This document shows, in pieces, positions 16,417-24,520 of a stretch of DNA of 64,000 nucleotides. Made by a program: the position numbers and the translations under genes. Where the stretch lies: NCBI GenBank assembly GCA_040219235.1, contig JAVJSV010000012.1:496001-560000 (forward strand). The letters are read 5' to 3'. A model generated the notes under the pieces. That model was not told the DNA's origin. It saw only the letters and a program-made list of their open reading frames with translations, and made no database searches. Within the stretch, counting starts at the first letter, position 1; each line of letters begins with the position of its first letter. Source of the stretch: Rhodospirillaceae bacterium (GTDB taxonomy: Bacteria; Pseudomonadota; Alphaproteobacteria; Rhodospirillales; Rhodospirillaceae).

Positions 16417-16735
16417 GAAGTTTTATGAGTGCCTTGAAGTCGATTGTTGAGCTTCTACGACGGAAGGTGTTTTTCAGCGAAGAATGAAGTTGTTTGAGCG
16501 ACATATGCTGATTGGTTTTTATCTGAGTGAATGAAAAGCCTAAAAATCTAATTCAGCGCGGCCGAAAATCTAAAGGCTTGAGCTGTTCTAGTTGTGCTCC
16601 GTCTCCAGTTTTAGGCAACTTTTCGATCAACCGCGCGCAATGACATTCAGTGAGATGTGTTGATGCAGGAGCACAATCTCGCTTGAATCGTTGAAGAGGC
16701 CAAAAGGTGTAACACGCATAAACTTTGGTCGGTTT
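16417..16735. other. 319-bp intergenic gap without a recognisable gene
   Basis: The gap lies between the end of dctM and the start of the short methyltransferase, both on the minus strand. I find no convincing frame on either strand and no strong hairpin with a U-tract. It is relatively A+T rich near 16500–16560, which could hold the methyltransferase promoter, but no clear –35/–10 pair was identified. Confidence 0.4.
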
Positions 16736-18049
16736 CTAATCTATCAAGAACAGCGACAGAGATGGCACAAACATCACAATGATCAGACACAGCAGCATCA
16801 AGAGAATGAAGGGGATTACCCCTTTGACGATGGTCAGGAAATCCTCGCGGAAAGCTCCCATGGCAATAATGATGTTGAGTCCCATGGGCGGTGTGAGGTA
16901 GCCGATTTCCAAGTTCACAATCATCATGATGCCGAAGTGGATGGTATCCATGCCGTAATCTGCGGCCATGGGTGGCAGCAGCGGGCTCAAGATCAAAATG
17001 GCGGCGCCGATATCCAGGAACAAGCCAACAGCCAACAGCAACAAGTTAGTCATCAACAGGAAGAGCAGTTTCGAATCGATGAACGTGGTCATCACATCAA
17101 CAATCCGGCCTGGCACTTGCTCGTAAGTCATGAACACATTTAACGACAGTGCAATCGCGAGAATGGGAAACAAGCTACCCATTAAGGTCGAGGTGTCTCC
17201 GACCACCCGCCACACCAACTTTCCTGCATCTTTGAAAGTTTGACCTAAGTCACCAAAGCGACCAGTGACCAGATGCATAAAGCCGTGTTTGTGAGCAAAG
17301 ATTTCAACACTCAAGGCAGTGAGAACAGCAACGGCGGCTGACTCTGTGGGAGTGAAGTAGCCTGAGTAGATCCCGCCGAGAATCACCACAGGCGTCATCA
17401 ACGCGAAGATGGCCCCTTTGAAGGTGCTCCAGATTTCGCTCAGTTCCCAGAGATCGCCACGTTTCGACCAATTCACCGTCATGGCGTAGAGGCTCAAGAC
17501 GACCAAAATGAGGGCTGCGGGTCCGGTGCCAGCAAGAAACAGATCGGCAATGGAGGATTGCGTCATCACACCATACAAAATGAGCGGAATCGACGGCGGA
17601 ATGATAATCCCAAGTGTGCCACCCGCGCACAACATACCGATGGAGAAGGGGCGGGAGTAGCCCTCCTGAATCAGGGCCGGATACATAATCGAGCCAACGG
17701 CCAACAATGTAACGGCCGAAGATCCTGAAATGGCGGCAAACACACCGCACGATAACAGACCCGCGATGGCTAGCCCGCCCGGAATAGGTTTGGTCAGCGA
17801 GCGCATCAACAGGATCAGGCGCTCAGCGATGGAGCCCTGTGACATGATGGAGCCGGCGAGAATGTAAAGTGGGATCGACAGCAGGACTTCGCGGTTAGAG
17901 GCGTCCCACATGTCGTAGACGACGTTCATCAACTCGCCGCCGCCCCAGAAGTAGTAGGCCCAGAACGTTGCCACCCCAAGGATGACGATGATGTTCATCC
18001 TTAAGATCAAGAGTGCGATCAGGATGACCGCCAGCAGCAAACCATTCAT
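16736..18049 (-). CDS. dctM: TRAP transporter large permease (DctM)
   Basis: Protein of 437 aa with about 12 hydrophobic spans, the length of DctM/SiaM large subunits. Typical blocks: SIPLYILAGSIMSQG (about 55–69), FAAISGSSAVTLLAVGSIMYPAL (about 108–130), the GGTLGIIIPPSIPLI loop (about 146–160) and the second inverted half with ESAAVAVLTA. It forms the sodium-coupled channel part of a tripartite ATP-independent periplasmic transporter for a carboxylate or similar anion. ATG overlaps the stop of dctQ by 4 bp (ATGA), showing translational coupling. Confidence 0.93.
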   Translation of the reverse strand: MNGLLLAVILIALLILRMNIIVILGVATFWAYYFWGGGELMNVVYDMWDASNREVLLSIPLYILAGSIMSQGSIAERLILLMRSLTKPIPGGLAIAGLLSCGVFAAISGSSAVTLLAVGSIMYPALIQEGYSRPFSIGMLCAGGTLGIIIPPSIPLILYGVMTQSSIADLFLAGTGPAALILVVLSLYAMTVNWSKRGDLWELSEIWSTFKGAIFALMTPVVILGGIYSGYFTPTESAAVAVLTALSVEIFAHKHGFMHLVTGRFGDLGQTFKDAGKLVWRVVGDTSTLMGSLFPILAIALSLNVFMTYEQVPGRIVDVMTTFIDSKLLFLLMTNLLLLAVGLFLDIGAAILILSPLLPPMAADYGMDTIHFGIMMIVNLEIGYLTPPMGLNIIIAMGAFREDFLTIVKGVIPFILLMLLCLIIVMFVPSLSLFLID

Positions 18050-18621
18050 CGCTGCGTTTCCTGTTGGTAATCACGCTCGCCGTCTTTAATGCCTTCAGCC
18101 GTGGTGTCTGTTGCGATCTCCATACCTTCGACGGACTCCGGGGGGATCGGGCGCAATTCAAGAAAAATGCCGTATAGGGTGTGTCGAACGGCCACCAAGG
18201 CAAATCCAAGCACAATAAAGCCCTGCACCGGCCAGATAGGCCACCGCAATACGGCTGAGACATCTCTCAACTCGTAGCTTTCATAGGCAACGCTAAAGGC
18301 GATGTAGGCCAGAAAATAGCAGAAAACAGCAAAGCCCAGTTCGCCAATGCGATTGGCCAAGTCATCCCAGCGGCGCAAAACAATATCAGCAAAGCGCGGC
18401 CTGAAATGAGATCCGTTGGCAGAGGCCAGTGATACACCCATGTAGGCAACGATGATCATGCCGACCACGCCGACTTGTGGTGCGCCAAACCATCCGGATC
18501 CTGTGAACTCGCGACGCAACACGTCGCCCATCAGCGCGCCGGCCATCACCAAAAAGGCGATGAAGCACAGGCTTTGCTCAAACAGTTTCAGATAGTGCAG
18601 GAAGGCTTTTGCCTTTTGCAA
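18046..18621 (-). CDS. dctQ: TRAP transporter small permease (DctQ)
   Basis: Protein of 191 aa with four membrane spans: about 15–35 (SLCFIAFLVMAGALMGDVLRR), 45–66 (GVVGMIIVAYMGVSLASANGSH), 89–110 and 125–147. The helix-1 end DVLRREFTGSG and the G-S-H-F segment between spans 2 and 3 are typical of DctQ. It helps dock the binding protein and anchors the large subunit. It sits between dctP (gap of about 108 bp) and dctM (4-bp overlap). The C-terminal 35 residues are an acidic hydrophilic cytoplasmic tail. Confidence 0.88.
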   Translation of the reverse strand: MQKAKAFLHYLKLFEQSLCFIAFLVMAGALMGDVLRREFTGSGWFGAPQVGVVGMIIVAYMGVSLASANGSHFRPRFADIVLRRWDDLANRIGELGFAVFCYFLAYIAFSVAYESYELRDVSAVLRWPIWPVQGFIVLGFALVAVRHTLYGIFLELRPIPPESVEGMEIATDTTAEGIKDGERDYQQETQR

Positions 18622-18729
18622 AACGAAGTCCCCAAGCGATTCAAAAACGTTTCTATTGAAGCCATCTTATCGATTGGGCCAGAGGTTGCAATCGCATTAC
18701 GGCAGAAACGCCTTATTCTGTCGGCGTGG

Positions 18730-19731
18730 CTATTCTACGGATGCAGATTGTGCAGCGAACGCGCGCTTGCCTTCTTGGATTGCGGCGTACACCTCTTCGG
18801 CCCGTCCTCCGATTTCATCCAGAATGATGCTGTGCGAGGGTGCTGTTGCTTCAACCCATAGGGCGCGCTGGTCTGGTGTCGGGGTATGAATAGAGATTCC
18901 TCGTTCCACCATGTTGGATTTGAGGTTGGTAATCAGGGTGCGGACGTCTTCACGGGCAGGGGCGATGGGGAAAAATGCATCTTTGATCACAGCGCGCTGC
19001 TCATCGGTTAAGCTATCCCACCACTGTTTGTTGGCCATCTGAATACCTTGATCGTAGGATTGGTTCGTCTCAGTGACGTCTGTCGCGAAACCTGACAGTC
19101 CGTAATAGAAAAACACCAAACTCGAAAGGCCACCATCCACGAGGCCGGTCTGGAGCGCTGGTGCAATGTCTGCTGTGCCCAAGGGAATCGAGTCCGCGCC
19201 GACAGATTGCAGGAAGGCTTGCGCCGCGAAATTGGGGGACCCACGAAGCTTCAACCCCTCTGCCGCCGCTGGAGTCAAGACGGGCTTATTGGCATAAAGC
19301 GTGTTCCAGCCAACCTCGGACCATTCCAGAAAAACCAAGCCCCGGTCTGCGAGAAAGTCCGTAAAAATGCTCTGAAGGTAGTTATCGAAGACAAAGTCGA
19401 CTTCTTCTTCTGAGTCAAACAGGAAAGGGATCATCGGCACAGCGGCCTCTGGAATAATGCCAGCCAAGCCCCACATGGTGATGCCGCCAATCTGGATACG
19501 GTTACGCCTGAGCGCCGTCAGCATTGTTTCTTCTGTGCCGACTTCACCGCGGATGAAGTATTCCATTTCGACAATGGGAGACTCATTAATTTTTGCTTTG
19601 AAGTAGTCCCAGTGGTGGTCCCATGGGGAGTCAACTTGGGACAGGGCGGTCACTTTGCCGCGCGCGATTTCGTCCGCTATGGCGGGCGCGGTGAGCAGTA
19701 AAACAAATAACAGTGTGGCGATCCGGCCCAT
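18730..19731 (-). CDS. dctP: TRAP transporter substrate-binding protein (DctP)
   Basis: Protein of 333 aa with a signal peptide cleaved about AIA|DE (19–20). DctP-family signs include EYFIRGEVGTEETMLTALRR (about 58–77), PFLFDSEEEVDFVFDN (about 102–117) and an LKLRGSPNFAAQAFLQSVGAD block (about 162–182), with Arg164 in the place of the conserved substrate-carboxylate arginine. It catches the substrate in the periplasm and gives it to DctQM downstream. AAAGGAGA precedes the ATG. The upstream gap holds two inverted repeats that may control it. It is related to the orphan DctP at 25.4 kb. Substrate unknown. Confidence 0.9.
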   Translation of the reverse strand: MGRIATLLFVLLLTAPAIADEIARGKVTALSQVDSPWDHHWDYFKAKINESPIVEMEYFIRGEVGTEETMLTALRRNRIQIGGITMWGLAGIIPEAAVPMIPFLFDSEEEVDFVFDNYLQSIFTDFLADRGLVFLEWSEVGWNTLYANKPVLTPAAAEGLKLRGSPNFAAQAFLQSVGADSIPLGTADIAPALQTGLVDGGLSSLVFFYYGLSGFATDVTETNQSYDQGIQMANKQWWDSLTDEQRAVIKDAFFPIAPAREDVRTLITNLKSNMVERGISIHTPTPDQRALWVEATAPSHSIILDEIGGRAEEVYAAIQEGKRAFAAQSASVE

Positions 19732-19750
19732 TCGGGTCTCCTTTGGTTTT

Positions 19751-19799
19751 AACCTTAATTTCAGTCTCTAAGCTGATTAAGGTTAGACTGTGACAGTCT
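19751..19799. promoter_or_regulatory. Two adjacent inverted repeats upstream of dctPQM, candidate operators
   Basis: AACCTTAAT (19751–19759) pairs perfectly with ATTAAGGTT (19776–19784) across 16 bp. Immediately next, AGACTG-TGA-CAGTCT (19785–19799) is a second perfect inverted repeat of 6 bp with a 3-bp spacer. Both lie between the divergent dctP (start 19731) and CpeT-like (start 19851) genes. Their position suggests one or two dimeric transcription factors acting on the TRAP operon; no regulator gene is adjacent. Confidence 0.42.
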
Positions 19800-19850
19800 T
19801 AAAGCGACATTGTACGACTTTGGCACGTTCAGTAAGGGCTATATAGGCAT

Positions 19851-20507
19851 ATGACCTCAAGACTAAAGATCGCATGTATCATTTTGGCGGCTTGGGTGCT
19901 GCCCGTGAAAGTGCAAGCGGAAACATTAAGCCAAGCTGATCTGGCTCAGCTTTTAGAGTGGGTGCAAGGCCGGTATTCCAATCAACAGCAATTCGACACA
20001 GGCGGGGTTACCAAAGCCTCTGATCTTTTGTTTCCGGTGTTTGAGCAAATTGATGTCCCGGCGTTTGGCGACTCTGTTATTTATCTTCAATGGCCTATCG
20101 GCAGCTCCACAGGTGATTTGCAACGGCAACGCATTTGGGTGTTTAACCTGAATGAAACGACCGGCAGAATCACAATGGATTTCTTCACTTTGAAGGAACC
20201 GGACGTTTGGTTGAATGCGCATTTATATCCCCAAAAGGTTCGTGGGATGACTCGGGAGGACACCATTGGCTATCCCGAAACATGTTTGCTGCCGGTGTCC
20301 CGAGAAGGTGACCAGTTTGTCGCGCGCATCCCAAAAACATGTGAAATCGTTTCACAGGGCACCCAGACGACGATGACGTTAGAGTCTCATATAGTGATTT
20401 CTAGCGATCAGCTGACGTATCGGGAAGCTGGCCTGAAGGCGGATGGGTCTGTGGTGTTTCGGGTTCCGGCCACAGGGGAATATGTGTTCGATCGCCTAAT
20501 TGATTAA
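19851..20507 (+). CDS. Secreted CpcT/CpeT-like protein
   Basis: Protein of 218 aa with a signal peptide (about 1–23, cleavage VQA|ET). After it come blocks that match the CpcT/CpeT chromophore-lyase fold: LLEWVQGRYSNQQQFD (about 34–49), IYLQWPIGSSTGDLQRQRIW (about 81–100), ITMDFFTLKEP and a late LTYREAGLKADGSVVF. In cyanobacteria this fold attaches bilins to phycobiliproteins; here there are no phycobiliproteins and the protein is exported, so a different ligand or task is likely. The gene diverges from dctP and shares its regulatory gap, which could hint at joint control. Family call is by motif resemblance only. Confidence 0.6.
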   Translation: MTSRLKIACIILAAWVLPVKVQAETLSQADLAQLLEWVQGRYSNQQQFDTGGVTKASDLLFPVFEQIDVPAFGDSVIYLQWPIGSSTGDLQRQRIWVFNLNETTGRITMDFFTLKEPDVWLNAHLYPQKVRGMTREDTIGYPETCLLPVSREGDQFVARIPKTCEIVSQGTQTTMTLESHIVISSDQLTYREAGLKADGSVVFRVPATGEYVFDRLID

Positions 20508-20523
20508 GCGCTATTCCTTCTAT

Positions 20524-20766
20524 TCAACTGTCTGAGGGTGCGATGATGTCTTCCATCGGCTCTTTAAAAGGCCCGGAATAGGGTTTGGTTTTCCAGATCA
20601 TCGTGCAGAAAAACGCATGAGACAGGCCAAAAAATAGCCACACGGGCCAGGGCGGCAACGCGCCTAAAAGAACAACCGTCATCGTCAAAAGGATAATCGC
20701 CACGGCGACGGTCATCCAGATAATCACGCGCTTGCGGTTCATCGGCGGGTTTGGTGATTTAGCCAT
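20524..20766 (-). CDS. Small two-span membrane protein
   Basis: Protein of 80 aa with a basic N-terminus (MAKSPNPPMNRKR), two hydrophobic spans (about 15–35 and 39–58) and an acidic tail (EPMEDIIAPSDS). The positive-inside rule puts both ends in the cytoplasm. It is convergent with the CpeT-like gene (16 bp between stops). I do not recognise the family; the regular membrane topology supports a real gene. Confidence 0.6.
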   Translation of the reverse strand: MAKSPNPPMNRKRVIIWMTVAVAIILLTMTVVLLGALPPWPVWLFFGLSHAFFCTMIWKTKPYSGPFKEPMEDIIAPSDS

Positions 20767-20936
20767 ACGCGCACCATAGCGTTTCGGGCTTTTACAGCCA
20801 AGAGTGCGCGGAGGGCGTTGCGGTTAAGCTTTGCGGCTGACAGGCGAGCTTGAATCGCTAGAATGTGCACCAATATCTGTGCTTCAGCATCTGCGTCTCC
20901 CCCGTTAGGGTTCCAGCACATAGAAAAGGGATATCT

Positions 20937-21629
20937 ATGATCGATTTATACTACTGGCCAACGCCCAATGGTCACAAAATCCCCATCATGCTGGAGGAAT
21001 GTGGCCTGGAGTATCAGGTCCACCCCATTAACATGCTTAAGGGCGATCAGTTCGAAGAGTCATTTTTGAAGATCAACCCCAACAACAAAATCCCAGCTAT
21101 CGTTGATCAAGACGGCCCTGGGGGCAAGCCTTATAAGGTCTTCGAATCGGGCGCGATTCTGTTGTACTTGGCGGAGAAGACCAAAAAATTCATCCCCGAA
21201 GACCCAGCCGGTCGCTATGATACAATACAGTGGTTGTTCTTCCAGATGGCCAATGTTGGTCCGATGTTTGGTCAGTGTGGACACTTTTTACAGTACGCGC
21301 CGCAACGCATTCAGTATGGCATCGACCGCTATCAAGGCGAGACCAAGCGCCTTTATCGGGTGATGGATAAACGCCTGGGCCAGGTCGATTATCTGGCAGG
21401 TGATTACTCGATTGCCGACATGGCCACGTATCCCTGGGTAAAGATCAACCACTTTCATGAAATCGATATGGATGAGTATCTCAATGTCAAACGCTGGAAA
21501 GACGCTGTGGGCAATCGTCCGGCTGTTGTTGCTGGATGCGCGTTGCTTGAAGATGTTATGAAGCTTGGAGATCCAGACGACGAAGCGTTTGATAATCTGT
21601 TTAACAAGCAATCTGAAGACCGGAGGTAG
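20937..21629 (+). CDS. Glutathione S-transferase, YghU/Ure2p-like
   Basis: Protein of 230 aa. ATG at 20937 is chosen because the thioredoxin-like domain starts at once (MIDLYYWPTPNGHKIPIML) and AAAAGGG lies upstream; the 24-codon extension has no such support. The N-terminal domain contains the cis-Pro strand NKIPAIVD (about 48–55) and the glutathione gamma-Glu contact FESGAILLYLAEK (about 67–79); the helical C-terminal domain contains DYSIADMATYPW (about 154–165) with the conserved hydrophobic staple. The T-P-N-G start identifies the Nu/YghU-type, which often has disulfide-bond reductase activity. It is followed 6 bp later by the isochorismatase-type gene. Confidence 0.9.
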   Translation: MIDLYYWPTPNGHKIPIMLEECGLEYQVHPINMLKGDQFEESFLKINPNNKIPAIVDQDGPGGKPYKVFESGAILLYLAEKTKKFIPEDPAGRYDTIQWLFFQMANVGPMFGQCGHFLQYAPQRIQYGIDRYQGETKRLYRVMDKRLGQVDYLAGDYSIADMATYPWVKINHFHEIDMDEYLNVKRWKDAVGNRPAVVAGCALLEDVMKLGDPDDEAFDNLFNKQSEDRR

Positions 21630-21635
21630 CGCACT

Positions 21636-22187
21636 GTGATTCTCGACCGCGATAAGTCGCATCTGATTATCGTCGACGTCCAGGAGCGTTTGGTCCCGGC
21701 CTTGCACGATGGGGATCAGGCGATTGAACAATGTGCCCTACTCATGCGCGGTGCGTCTGAATTAGGTGTGCCTATTTTAATGTCTGAACAATATCCCAAA
21801 GGGCTGGGGCCGACAGTTTCTGTGCTGGAAGACTTAGCTGGGGATGCGGTGCGGCGAGAGAAAATGCATTTCTCCTGTGCAGCTGATCCAGATATTCTCG
21901 CCGATGTCGCCAATGCGGCCAATGCCGGGCGGCGTCAGATTGTGCTTGCGGGAGTGGAAACGCACGTTTGTGTTTTGCAATCTGCACTCGGCTTCAAGCA
22001 GGCTGGATTTGATGTGTATGTGGCGATGGATGCGACGGCGTCTCGTCGCACAGAGAGTGTCGATCTGGCCAAAGACAGATTGCTCGCCAATCGCATCACA
22101 CCAGTAAATGTTGAAATGGTATTATTTGAATGGTTGCATGTGTCTGGCACGCCGGAATTCAAAGCCGTCAGCAAGATGGTGAAGTAG
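21636..22187 (+). CDS. Isochorismatase-family cysteine hydrolase
   Basis: Protein of 183 aa starting with GTG at 21636; CGGAGG overlapping the end of the GST gene is the ribosome site, so the two are coupled. The catalytic triad of the family is complete: Asp14 (IIVDVQERL), Lys76 (EKMHFS) and Cys112 (GVETHVCVLQSAL), with a cis-peptide region before the Cys. The fold hydrolyses amides or vinyl ethers such as nicotinamide or isochorismate; this short form (YcaC/hydrolase-like) has no assigned substrate. It is convergent with ilvA. Confidence 0.9.
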   Translation: MILDRDKSHLIIVDVQERLVPALHDGDQAIEQCALLMRGASELGVPILMSEQYPKGLGPTVSVLEDLAGDAVRREKMHFSCAADPDILADVANAANAGRRQIVLAGVETHVCVLQSALGFKQAGFDVYVAMDATASRRTESVDLAKDRLLANRITPVNVEMVLFEWLHVSGTPEFKAVSKMVK

Positions 22188-22242
22188 CCACGTCTGGTAG
22201 CCGTCGTAACTAGTGGCGCTGTCTAGTACATCTAAACAAACT

Positions 22243-23460
22243 TTAGGGCGCAGTTGGGTCTTTGATTCGGATTGTGAATCCAGCTTCTGTGAGGTGGCTG
22301 ATCACCAGTTGCGCATGCTCTTTATCACGGGTTTCGATCGTGATGTTCAGTCGTGCGGCGCTGGCGGAGAGGTCCATGGCGAAGCGCGTATGGGCTACCT
22401 CCAACACATTGGCGCCCAGTTCAGCGCAAATGGTGGCCACCGCGTTCAGTTGCCCTGGCTTGTCCGGCATAGCAATAGACAATGTGAGGACTTGGCCAAG
22501 CCGAACCAGGTCGCGCATCAAGACTGAGGACAGCATTCGCGCATCAATATTGCCGCCGGAGAGTATCAACCCGACACGCTTTCCCGCAAACATCTCCGGA
22601 TGTTCAAGTATGGCTGCCAGCGCAGCCGCGCCCGCGCCTTCGGCGACGACTTTGTCAATGGACAGAAACATAGACACCGCGCGTTCCATGCTGGTTTCAC
22701 TCACGGTTACAACATCTTTTACATGCTGCTCGATCAGAGGAAGCGTATTGGGGCCCGGTGTTTTGACGGCGATTCCTTCGCCAAGGGTCGAGCCTGCGCA
22801 GGGGAGATTTGTTTGTTTGAGCGCATTGGTCAAAGACGGATAGAGTTCAGGCTCCACACCAATAATCTCAATGTCTGGCCTTAATCCTTTTGCGGCCACA
22901 GCACAGCCAGAGATTAGTCCGCCCCCGCCGACAGGTGCTATTAAAACATCAAGAGATGGGTCGTCTTCAAGCATCTCAAGGCCGATGGTGCCCTGGCCGG
23001 AAATGACCGCAATGTCGTTATATGGGTGCACAAAGGTGAAGCCATGCTTTTCGGCTAAGACGTTGGCATGAGCCGCAGCCTCTTCAAGCGTATCCCCTTC
23101 AAGCTCAACTTTGGCGCCATACCCAGATGTCTTGCGGACTTTTACAAACGGCGTGCCTTTTGGCATGACAATGGTCGCGGGAGTACCCAAACGTTGCGCC
23201 TGATAGGCGAGACCTTGCGCATGGTTGCCCGCTGACATGGTGACCACACCCGCAGCGCGTTGACCATCTGTCAAAAGAGAAAGCCGGGCGAGTGCGCCGC
23301 GCGCTTTGAAAGCACCCGTATGCTGCAGGTTTTCGTACTTCACAACGATCTGTGTTCTGAGGCGGCGCGAAAGCGCTTCAGACTCTAAGAACGGGGTGCG
23401 CACAATTCCGCTTTTGATGCGCTCAGCCGTCGCTTGAATATCTTTTAGGGTCAAGCTCAT
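22243..23460 (-). CDS. ilvA: Threonine ammonia-lyase (PLP) with C-terminal ACT domain
   Basis: Protein of 405 aa. The PLP lysine is Lys52 in HTGAFKARGA, SAGNHAQGLA (about 75–84) binds the cofactor phosphate side, and GGGGLISG (about 177–184) is the phosphate-binding glycine loop. Residues about 330–405 are an ACT domain (PGQLNAVATICAELGANVLEVAHTR). The length is that of the single-ACT, TdcB/TD2-like form rather than the double-ACT biosynthetic IlvA of about 510 aa. It converts threonine to 2-oxobutanoate and ammonia, either for isoleucine synthesis or for threonine catabolism. It is a single-gene unit. Confidence 0.93.
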   Translation of the reverse strand: MSLTLKDIQATAERIKSGIVRTPFLESEALSRRLRTQIVVKYENLQHTGAFKARGALARLSLLTDGQRAAGVVTMSAGNHAQGLAYQAQRLGTPATIVMPKGTPFVKVRKTSGYGAKVELEGDTLEEAAAHANVLAEKHGFTFVHPYNDIAVISGQGTIGLEMLEDDPSLDVLIAPVGGGGLISGCAVAAKGLRPDIEIIGVEPELYPSLTNALKQTNLPCAGSTLGEGIAVKTPGPNTLPLIEQHVKDVVTVSETSMERAVSMFLSIDKVVAEGAGAAALAAILEHPEMFAGKRVGLILSGGNIDARMLSSVLMRDLVRLGQVLTLSIAMPDKPGQLNAVATICAELGANVLEVAHTRFAMDLSASAARLNITIETRDKEHAQLVISHLTEAGFTIRIKDPTAP

Positions 23461-23572
23461 GATGCTCTCACCTTCAAAGAGCGTACAGGAAGCATCAGCG
23501 TTAATTTTTCTGGGACCATGATCGCCGGTCTCCTTTAACTTTATTTCATTTAGAACTCACGCAAGGCAGACG

Positions 23573-23596
23573 CCCGGATCTCCTTAGAGAGCCGGG
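23573..23596. other. Strong stem-loop in the gap between ilvA and the FkbM gene
   Basis: CCCGGATCTC-CTTA-GAGAGCCGGG folds to a 10-bp stem with one A·G mismatch and a 4-nt loop. It lies downstream of the FkbM methyltransferase and upstream of ilvA on the minus strand. There is no U-tract on either strand, so it is not a classical rho-independent terminator. It may stabilise the 3' end of the FkbM message or form part of the ilvA leader. Confidence 0.4.
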
Positions 23597-23676
23597 ATCA
23601 TAATTCGTGCGATGATGGTCCTGACGATCATGGCTCAATGCTTAGCAGCCTGAAGGCTCAGCGTCCAGTGGAGGGC

Positions 23677-24444
23677 TTATGAAGGGGTCGTTTGGGGCAG
23701 AAAAATAAAGTTAAAAGTGTAGGATGGTTTCCCCACGGCAGTGCGGTGGTCGGCGTCCGGATCAAAGTTTGAGAGGGGCAGCAGCACGCCGCTTCTCATA
23801 AAGTGCGCCTCATAACCCAGTGCGACGATTTCCATGATGGAAGACTCGATAGGCCGACCTGTATGCCGCTCTTCAAGTTCAATCAGCAATGTCGGTTTGC
23901 AACGCTTTAATGTTTCTTTAGCGCCCCGCAGCACCTCGGCTTCAAAGCCCTCAACGTCGATTTTGATGAAGCCAACATTCTCAAAAGCGAAAGAATCTAA
24001 TGTCTTCACGTCGACTGGAACAGTGGCGTGCGGGGACTCAGCCTTGTTTCTATTGAGGGACCCCATCTGATTTGAATAGCCACGTCCCCGCTGCGGCAAA
24101 AATAAAGTCGACTGCCCGTTCGTGTCGGACAGTGCCAGTGGGTAGGCGGACACGTTTTTTGGCAGAGACCGATCCAGCCATTGATAGGCTTTGGGGTTTG
24201 GTTCAAACGCGTGTACGTGCGACGCCAGATCAGCAAGTAACCATGTGTACACACCTTTGTTCGCACCCACATCCAAGGCAGCGCGGCCCGCGGGAACAAT
24301 GTCTTTCAGGATGCGAAGCTCGGTCTCCCCTTTTCGGAGATTCTTACGCACTAGGTATTGTGCATAGAGCCGGGGTGGAATGCAGGTGAACTTAAGCCAT
24401 TCATTAAAAGAGAACGACGGCGCATAGGGAGCAGATGTTGTCAT
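23677..24444 (-). CDS. FkbM family methyltransferase
   Basis: Protein of 255 aa. SAM-binding motif I is ALDVGANKGVYTW (about 55–67), the acidic loop follows in VHAFEPNPKAYQWL (about 77–90) and the FkbM block FIKIDVEGFEAEVLRGA (about 159–175) is complete. FkbM-type enzymes usually O-methylate sugars in glycans, lipopolysaccharide or natural products. It stands alone between ilvA and a divergent EamA transporter, 76 bp apart, so its target is unknown. Confidence 0.92.
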   Translation of the reverse strand: MTTSAPYAPSFSFNEWLKFTCIPPRLYAQYLVRKNLRKGETELRILKDIVPAGRAALDVGANKGVYTWLLADLASHVHAFEPNPKAYQWLDRSLPKNVSAYPLALSDTNGQSTLFLPQRGRGYSNQMGSLNRNKAESPHATVPVDVKTLDSFAFENVGFIKIDVEGFEAEVLRGAKETLKRCKPTLLIELEERHTGRPIESSIMEIVALGYEAHFMRSGVLLPLSNFDPDADHRTAVGKPSYTFNFIFLPQTTPS

Positions 24445-24520
24445 ATGAATTATGATAGCATGTCATGCGCGTTAGGGCACCGCTCAGGTGTCCTGAATTC
24501 AGGATATTGATGGAGAGAGC

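Noticed and set aside
23461-23676. Riboswitch or T-box leader for ilvA
   Set aside because: A strong hairpin is present, but no T-box sequence, specifier loop or known aptamer core could be recognised.
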